NCBI GenBank assembly: GCA_021771715.1
Contig: JAETOO010000006.1
Span: forward strand, 1 to 64,000
DNA length: 64,000 bases
From: Oscillospiraceae bacterium
GTDB lineage: Bacteria > Bacillota > Clostridia > Lachnospirales > Lachnospiraceae
Direction of reading: 5' to 3'
Shown: in pieces, positions 59,050 through 64,000 of the stretch
How positions within the stretch are numbered: position 1 is the stretch's first letter
Layout: each line of letters starts with the position of its first letter
The notes under the pieces: model-generated
Told to the model about the DNA's origin: nothing
The model's input: only the letters and a program-made list of their open reading frames with translations
Database searches by the model: none
Made by a program: the position numbers and the translations under genes

Positions 59050-59484
59050 CTATTTGAAATAGTATGTAAGCGGATATTTCTGCTCATGAAATGAAATGAT
59101 AATCACAAAACAGTTTTCCAACTTATTAAATTTGATATATAAAGAAACTGTTTTCTCTTCTGTTCCATTTCTCTCTAAAAGGTTCACATCCTTACCAAAC
59201 ACGTACAGTCTTTCGTGTTCATATCCTGCATGCTCATTTTGCAGAACCGCTGAAAAATCCATTGCCGTAAGGCTTAATATGATTTCCTTCGCTTTTGCTT
59301 CGTCTATCACATAATCAAGAAAAAGATTGATGTTATCCTGCCGCCTGGCATTCCGGTCTAACCGGTATCTGTCATTCCCAACAGCTTCTTTTACCTCAAA
59401 AAGATACTGTTCTATGTCTTTTTTATCTATGCTCAATCCTTTATCCTCCGCAAAGTATATGATGCGGTTTTTTAATTTTCCCAT
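59050..59484 (-). CDS. MqsR-like toxin of a type II toxin-antitoxin pair
   Basis: The 144-residue protein has an MqsR/RelE-like core: FLDYVIDEAKAKEIILSLTA, MDFSAVLQNEHAGYEHERLY and a final beta-strand pair IKFNKLENCFVIIISFHE, which parallel the MqsR mRNA interferase. The N-terminal ~50 residues are extra. Identity is inferred from pattern and from the antitoxin next door. No ribosome site precedes the likely ATG (59484 or 59487), and the -10 box ends 2-5 bases before it, so the mRNA may be leaderless. Confidence 0.68.
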   Translation of the reverse strand: MGKLKNRIIYFAEDKGLSIDKKDIEQYLFEVKEAVGNDRYRLDRNARRQDNINLFLDYVIDEAKAKEIILSLTAMDFSAVLQNEHAGYEHERLYVFGKDVNLLERNGTEEKTVSLYIKFNKLENCFVIIISFHEQKYPLTYYFK

Positions 59485-59488
59485 CATC

Positions 59489-59517
59489 AATATAACAGTA
59501 TGATTGGATTTTGTCAA
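59489..59517 (-). promoter_or_regulatory. promoter of the toxin-antitoxin operon
   Basis: On the minus strand TTGACA, 17 bases, TATATT. It overlaps the region where upstream in-frame codons would lie and leaves no room for a leader. Confidence 0.72.
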
Positions 59518-59528
59518 TATCCGATCAT

Positions 59529-59563
59529 AAAAAGTGGCGGTAGAATTACTTCTATCGCCACTT
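59529..59563 (-). terminator. terminator of the larA-type gene
   Basis: Arms AAGTGGCGGTAGAA and TTCTATCGCCACTT (one G-U pair) with a 4-base loop are followed on the minus strand by TTTTATG. Confidence 0.8.
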
Positions 59564-59587
59564 CATCCTGTTTCTGCGATTTTCGGA

Positions 59588-60853
59588 TCACTCCACAACC
59601 ATCACCGACACCCCGTCCGGAATTACGACGACGTGCTTTTCCTGTGGGTCGGCCATGCGGATTGCCGCCTCGAGGCTCTTGGCATACTCCATCTTCATAT
59701 CCGTCACGACCTGCGCCAGCTCGCCTCCTGTGACGAAGATCACGCGGTGCTTCTCCAGGATCCTGCAGAGGATCTGGTACTGCCACTGATCCGGGACCGT
59801 GTCCTCGGGCTCCACCTGGCGGATCTCACCGAGCAGCTGCCCTGCGCTCTCGCACTCCTTCACGGCTCTGTAAAACTGCTCCCCGCCTATGCCGTCCGCG
59901 CACTCACAGCAGACGATAATCGTCCCGCCATCCGCCGCGGCCGCCTCCGCGGCCGACATACATTTCACCGACTGGTACAGGTTCTGATCCAGCGGCGCGC
60001 CTCCGTTCGAGGTGATGACGATATCGCCCTTCTTCTCCGGGCGAACCGCACAGATCCCGGAGATGAAATCACATCCCGCCCTGTGTGCCTCTATCGCGTC
60101 TCCCGCCACCGCATGAATCACCTGCTTTTTCGCATCCAGCACGACATTCACCACATAGCTCAGCTTCGCCATGCGCGCCGCGGCCATCATATCCGCGTGG
60201 ATCGGATTCTGCTCCAGGATTCCGGTCCTCGCATGCGGATCGTCAATCAGCTTGGCACAGTGATTTGCCATCACCGTCCGCCGCGCGCAGACACCCGGCA
60301 GGACGCTCTTCCGTCCTCCGGAAAATCCTGCGAAAAAGTGCGGCTCAATGAATCCCTCCGTCAGCAGCAGCTCTGTCTCGGCGGCAACCCTGTTCACCCA
60401 GAGATCGACGCCCGACGGAAGTGTGCCCAGATTTACCATGTTGTCCCTGTCATCGCAGTCATGCACCAGAATCCGCTCGCGCTCAAAAATTGCATCCCCA
60501 AGCTTCTGCCTGAGCTCCGCCTCCGTCGTTCCCCTGTGGCAGCCTGTCGCGACCAGGAGCGTGATCTCAATCTCCGGAGATCCTGCCCGCAGCGCCTCGA
60601 GCATCGGCGGCAGAATCAGCCTGCTCGGCACAGGGCGGGTGTGATCACTGATGATGATGACCGCACGTTTCTTCCCTCTTGCCAGCTCCTCCAGCGGACG
60701 TGAGCCAATCGGATTCGCCATCGCCCCGGCGATGATCTGCTCCTGCGTCTGTTCCTCACATCCTGCGCTTTCCTGCGCATGGATCACCTCGCAGGAGGAG
60801 AAATCTCCTTCCCACTCCAAAACGGTATTTCCATATGGAATCTTTACCTGCAT
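59588..60853 (-). CDS. larA: LarA-family nickel-pincer racemase/epimerase
   Basis: The 421-residue protein matches lactate racemase LarA and has its key residues: H106 (ATGCHRGTT), H172 and K182 (EPHFFAGFSGGRKSVLPG; the Lys carries the nickel-pincer nucleotide) and H198 (NHCAKLID). It would racemise or epimerise a 2-hydroxy acid. Many LarA homologues act on other hydroxy acids, so lactate is not certain. larBCE cofactor genes are not in the window. It is downstream of an iron alcohol dehydrogenase gene but separated by a terminator element. Confidence 0.87.
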   Translation of the reverse strand: MQVKIPYGNTVLEWEGDFSSCEVIHAQESAGCEEQTQEQIIAGAMANPIGSRPLEELARGKKRAVIIISDHTRPVPSRLILPPMLEALRAGSPEIEITLLVATGCHRGTTEAELRQKLGDAIFERERILVHDCDDRDNMVNLGTLPSGVDLWVNRVAAETELLLTEGFIEPHFFAGFSGGRKSVLPGVCARRTVMANHCAKLIDDPHARTGILEQNPIHADMMAAARMAKLSYVVNVVLDAKKQVIHAVAGDAIEAHRAGCDFISGICAVRPEKKGDIVITSNGGAPLDQNLYQSVKCMSAAEAAAADGGTIIVCCECADGIGGEQFYRAVKECESAGQLLGEIRQVEPEDTVPDQWQYQILCRILEKHRVIFVTGGELAQVVTDMKMEYAKSLEAAIRMADPQEKHVVVIPDGVSVMVVE

Positions 60854-61045
60854 ATCGTTTCCCCTTTCCCACTATTTCAAACAGTCCATCCAAGACCAAA
60901 CTGTAACTTCCCATTACAATGTAAATATCGTTCCTATCCTTATAATCAGTAAAGGCTTACCCCTTTGCTATTTTAAATGCAAACGTACCTATCTGTCCAG
61001 TCCTCTCGCGAACGAATACACCTGAACAGTCACACACAAACACTT

Positions 61046-61139
61046 TGAGGGTGTCGTAAACGATCCCGCCGCAGCCTCCGGTATCTGCACCTTCTCCGAT
61101 ACCACGCACTGTAGCCATCCGCACGTTACAACACCCTCA
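61046..61139 (-). terminator. hairpin element R4, copy C, after the alcohol dehydrogenase
   Basis: Outer arms TGAGGGTGTCGTAA and TTACAACACCCTCA pair with one mismatch that becomes G-U on the minus strand. An inner GGTATC / GATACC hairpin matches copy B. It begins 5 bp after the dehydrogenase stop. In the rest of 60854-61045 the palindrome TTACAATGTAA (60914-60924) upstream of the larA-type gene is the only other notable site. Confidence 0.68.
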
Positions 61140-61144
61140 TGCTC

Positions 61145-62428
61145 TTATTTATTTACGATCTTACTAAAGTCCCCGTCGACTGCCGCGCGGATCACAGGGC
61201 CCATGTACGGGTCTACGTCCTCCGCCGTCATCGGCACCGGCATGTTTCTCAGCTTCATGGAAAGCTGCGGGTCCTTCGCCGCGGTCAGGATTTTCCCGAC
61301 ATACGCCTCAGAAAAGCCCTGCAGGTCGCTCAGCTTCGTCGGCGCGCCGATGGATTTGCCGAACGCGATCAGCCCTGCTGCCACCGCCTCCGCTCTGGCT
61401 CTTCCCTCCAGAGCCGACACATCCTCCGCGATGAAGCCGTGCTGCGCAAGCACCTTCCCGACCACCTCCAGCTGAGGCTGAATCGCCGGTGAATAGAACA
61501 CCGCATAGTACGGATTCATGATACCGCAGGCCGTTCCATGCGCGACCAGATCCACCAAAGAAAAGCTCGTCTGATGCGCTCCGCTCGTCCCGCCGACCAT
61601 GATCGCGTACCCGCCGAGATCCGTCGCCAGCCCGAGCGCCTCCCTGGCCTTCCTGTCTGACGGATCCTCGATGACCTTCTTCGCATACGTCAGCACAAGG
61701 TCGATCGCAGTCTCTGCCAGCTTTCCGGTCAGCTCATACGTCTCCGGCTTCGCACCGCAGAACACCTCAAACGTATGCGCAATCGCATCGAGCGCCCCGT
61801 CGATCGTGACACTCACCGGCATGGACACCGTCATCTCATAGTCAAACAGGCTCGCCGCCGGCACAATCGCCGGATCCACAATCAGAAGCTTCTGGCCTGC
61901 CACCGGATCTGTGATGTTCGAATACTTCGTCAGATGTGCGCCGGACGACGCGGAGGTCTCCACCGCGATCACCGGCGTCATCTCCCTGCCCGTCTTCTCG
62001 CGGACCTCGGAGACAATCCCTGTGCCGAAATACCGGTCAATCTCCGGGCTGTACGCTTCCCCGTATGCCGCCAGCATCGAGGCCGCCTTGCACGCATCGA
62101 TCGTAGACCCGCCGCCGATCGCCACAATGCAGTCCGGCTTATAGTGCAGGATATAGCTCTCCAGACGGTAGACATCCTCCCTGGGCGCGTTCGGACGCGC
62201 CCCCGGGATCACCCCATCCGGAACTACCTCTACTCCGGCTTCCTTCAAGTATTCCATTGCCTTCTCCGCCACCGGTTTCAGTCTCCTCCCGGTTCCGATT
62301 ACCAGCGCGCGGCTTCCATATTTTTTCACCAGCTCACCCAGCTGATCCATCACACCCAGTCCAAAAATGTAAGAACCCTGCTTCCATTCCTCCAAAAGGG
62401 TGTATGCTTTATTTACAGAATCATTCAT
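61145..62428 (-). CDS. iron-containing alcohol dehydrogenase
   Basis: The 427-residue protein is a group III (iron-type) alcohol dehydrogenase: NAD-binding GGGSTIDACKAA, ETSASSGAHLTKYSN, and the metal region TIDGALDAIAHTFE (Asp and His ligands) with two further histidines in GAHQTSFSLVDLVAHGTACG. It reduces an aldehyde or ketone with NADH. The start at 62428 has GAGGAG 7 bases upstream. It follows the gcl gene by 71 bp on the same strand, which suggests tartronate semialdehyde or a related compound as a possible substrate; that is inference. Confidence 0.9.
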   Translation of the reverse strand: MNDSVNKAYTLLEEWKQGSYIFGLGVMDQLGELVKKYGSRALVIGTGRRLKPVAEKAMEYLKEAGVEVVPDGVIPGARPNAPREDVYRLESYILHYKPDCIVAIGGGSTIDACKAASMLAAYGEAYSPEIDRYFGTGIVSEVREKTGREMTPVIAVETSASSGAHLTKYSNITDPVAGQKLLIVDPAIVPAASLFDYEMTVSMPVSVTIDGALDAIAHTFEVFCGAKPETYELTGKLAETAIDLVLTYAKKVIEDPSDRKAREALGLATDLGGYAIMVGGTSGAHQTSFSLVDLVAHGTACGIMNPYYAVFYSPAIQPQLEVVGKVLAQHGFIAEDVSALEGRARAEAVAAGLIAFGKSIGAPTKLSDLQGFSEAYVGKILTAAKDPQLSMKLRNMPVPMTAEDVDPYMGPVIRAAVDGDFSKIVNK

Positions 62429-62499
62429 ACAACTTCTCCTCTTTTTCGTTGGACAGCTTTGTAATACCAGATACTCTGTATATCGCAAAAATATCCTTT

Positions 62500-64000
62500 T
62501 TACTCTGCGGGTGCGAAGCTCTTCACATTGGCCAGAGAACCGCCCATGTCGCAAAGCTGCTCTTTGACACAAATCGCATCAATAATGTACGTCTTTCCGG
62601 ATTCCTTTGCCCGAACCAGAGCCGCCTTCAGTTCGTCCGGCGTAAAGACTCTCTCTCCGGCACAGCCAAAGCCCTCTGCCACCTTCACGTAGTCAATCGT
62701 TCCATCCTGATTATACGGCATCTCAACCGCATATTCAAACCCATATGCACCCTTCTGATTCTGCCGGATCAGGCCCAGGAACGCGTTATTGACAATAACG
62801 ACGATGATCGGCTTCTTAAACACCGCCGAGACAGCAATTTCCTCTCCCAAAAAGGTAAAGCCGAAATCGCCGAGCACCGTAACCACGGTTCTCTCCGGGT
62901 GTGCGACCTTCGCTCCGAACGCTGCCGGCACTTCATATCCCAGCGTACCCGCTCCGCCTGACGGAAGGTATCTCATCGGCTTATTAATTTCCTGCAGCTG
63001 TCCGGACCAGATCTGAACGATTCCGCAGCCTGTCGTGAACATGGTCTCATCGTCAAAGGCGTCGTTTACCTCTTTGAACACTCTGTGCGGCATGATCGGA
63101 ACACTGTCGTAATCCGTCTTTCTCGCAAGCTTCTTTCTCCAGGACGGGATCTCCGCAACTCTCGGATTGCCGGCCGCAGTCAACCCCATCTCCTTCGCCG
63201 CATCCTTCAATGCCTCGATCGCCAGCTTTGCGTCAGAGACAATGCCAAGATCCGGGTCAAATACCTTTCCGATCTGCTTCGGCTCAATATCGATATGAAT
63301 AAACTTTCTGTCTCCGCGGTACACGTCCAGCGCGCCTGTGTGGCGGTCTGAGAAACGGCAGCCAATCGCCAGCACTACGTCTGACTCCAGCATATACTTA
63401 TTTCCCAGCGGCTGTCCTACCTGGATTCCGCAGTGGCCGACATTCAGCGGATGATCCACCGGGATTCCGCCCTTCGCCATATAGGTCGTGATCACAGGAA
63501 TCTGGTACTCCTCCGCAAATTCCACCAGCTCGCGCTCAGACTCAGAGAGAATCACGCCGCCTCCCATGATGATGATCGGAGCCTTCGCCTCCTTCAGCAT
63601 CGCAACGGCTTCCCTGATCTGGCCCATATCCGGTCTGACCTCTTCCACCGGCATCGCCTCGTAAGCGTCAATGTCGAACTCCGTCTCCGCCATCTGGACA
63701 TCCAGCGGGAAATCAATCAGGACCGGCCCCGGCTTTCCTGACCGCATCAGGTGGAACGCCTCTCTCATCATCACCGGAACATCCTCAGCCTTCATCGGCC
63801 GGAAGACCTTCTTCGTCACGGTATCCGCAATGCTCACCATATCCACGCACTGGAACGGATCCTGCGTCAGCTGCCACGTATTTGCCTGTCCCACCATAGC
63901 CAGCATCGGGATGGAATCAATATTTGCAGTGTACAATCCTGTCACAAAGTTTGTCGCTCCCGGGCCGGCGGTACAAATGGCAAGTGCAATCTTATGACTT
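62500..64000 (-). CDS. gcl: glyoxylate carboligase-like ThDP enzyme, N-terminus beyond the window
   Basis: The visible 500 residues cover the end of the first ThDP domain, the central domain and the ThDP-binding C-terminal domain. They follow E. coli Gcl closely: REAFHLMRSGKPGPVLIDFP, DRHTGALDVY, HIDIEPKQIGKV, DPDLGIVSDAK and NNAFLGLIRQNQKGA. The ThDP/Mg motif GDFGFTFLGEEIAVSAVFKK is present. Gcl joins two glyoxylates to tartronate semialdehyde with CO2 release. The frame stays open to position 64000, so the start is outside. The catalytic-Glu/Val position that separates Gcl from acetolactate synthase is also outside the window. Confidence 0.87.
   Translation of the reverse strand, partial: SHKIALAICTAGPGATNFVTGLYTANIDSIPMLAMVGQANTWQLTQDPFQCVDMVSIADTVTKKVFRPMKAEDVPVMMREAFHLMRSGKPGPVLIDFPLDVQMAETEFDIDAYEAMPVEEVRPDMGQIREAVAMLKEAKAPIIIMGGGVILSESERELVEFAEEYQIPVITTYMAKGGIPVDHPLNVGHCGIQVGQPLGNKYMLESDVVLAIGCRFSDRHTGALDVYRGDRKFIHIDIEPKQIGKVFDPDLGIVSDAKLAIEALKDAAKEMGLTAAGNPRVAEIPSWRKKLARKTDYDSVPIMPHRVFKEVNDAFDDETMFTTGCGIVQIWSGQLQEINKPMRYLPSGGAGTLGYEVPAAFGAKVAHPERTVVTVLGDFGFTFLGEEIAVSAVFKKPIIVVIVNNAFLGLIRQNQKGAYGFEYAVEMPYNQDGTIDYVKVAEGFGCAGERVFTPDELKAALVRAKESGKTYIIDAICVKEQLCDMGGSLANVKSFAPAE

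Overview
The window looks like a GC-rich member of the Firmicutes, most likely class Clostridia and probably Lachnospiraceae. The evidence is strong AGGAGG-type ribosome binding sites, tandem TTGACA/TATAAT rRNA promoters, a CIRCE operator, a minimal SufC/SufB pair, LacI-controlled sugar ABC transporters without their own ATPase, and family-typical small genes (DUF624, DUF6171, YARHG, Panacea antitoxin). I cannot name the species.

Layout. Positions 1-350 hold the 5' end of a 16S rRNA gene (minus strand, running off the left edge) with its leader and two promoters. Positions 0.4-13.6 kb form a sugar-utilisation region: an apiosidase/DUF4038-like glycosidase, a broken Rpn-type gene, a glycerol-kinase-like FGGY kinase, an L-fucose-isomerase-family protein, an ABC transporter (two permeases and a binding protein), an ADP-ribosylglycohydrolase-family protein and two LacI-type regulators. 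At 13.7-22 kb lie a cell-wall amidase, a GH42 beta-galactosidase, a second ABC transporter and its LacI regulator. At 22.6-26.7 kb is a respiratory nitrite reduction module (nrfA with the resB and ccsA cytochrome c maturation genes). From 27 to 46 kb is a mixed housekeeping stretch: sufC-sufB, lon under a CIRCE operator, an AAA-ATPase/PD-(D/E)XK protein, a degenerate polysaccharide deacetylase, carbonic anhydrase, a YARHG protein, a ferredoxin-type aldo/keto reductase, glgB with a GH13 enzyme and a TetR regulator, a flavodoxin-like reductase and a DUF624 protein. From 46 to 57.6 kb is an arabinoside region: two different GH51 enzymes, a third ABC transporter, an ArsR-like regulator, an AEC transporter and galactonate dehydratase. 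From 57.7 to 64 kb are a broken pRiA4b ORF-3-like gene, a MqsR-like toxin with a Panacea-domain antitoxin, and a larA / iron alcohol dehydrogenase / glyoxylate carboligase group that runs off the right edge.

How it works together. None of the glycosidases (DUF4038-like, GH42, two GH51) has a signal peptide, while each of three ABC loci encodes a secreted binding protein and two permeases but no ATPase. The picture is import of plant-type oligosaccharides with a shared ATPase encoded elsewhere, and intracellular hydrolysis. Transcriptional control is local: LacI regulators sit beside two loci, and an ArsR-like regulator probably controls the arabinoside locus through a repeated TATTTTAG motif.

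The most unusual content is between the genes. Two 258-bp copies of a four-stem palindromic element show many compensatory base changes and look like an undescribed structured RNA or a palindromic mobile element. Two promoters feed transcripts that start in a 14-bp hairpin and continue through two or seven copies of a 37-39-bp hairpin repeat. Many genes carry 35-41-bp minisatellites at or just after their stop codons, in some cases duplicating the stop codon itself. Three copies of a ~95-bp hairpin element sit downstream of minus-strand genes. All statements come from reading the sequence; no database search was run.
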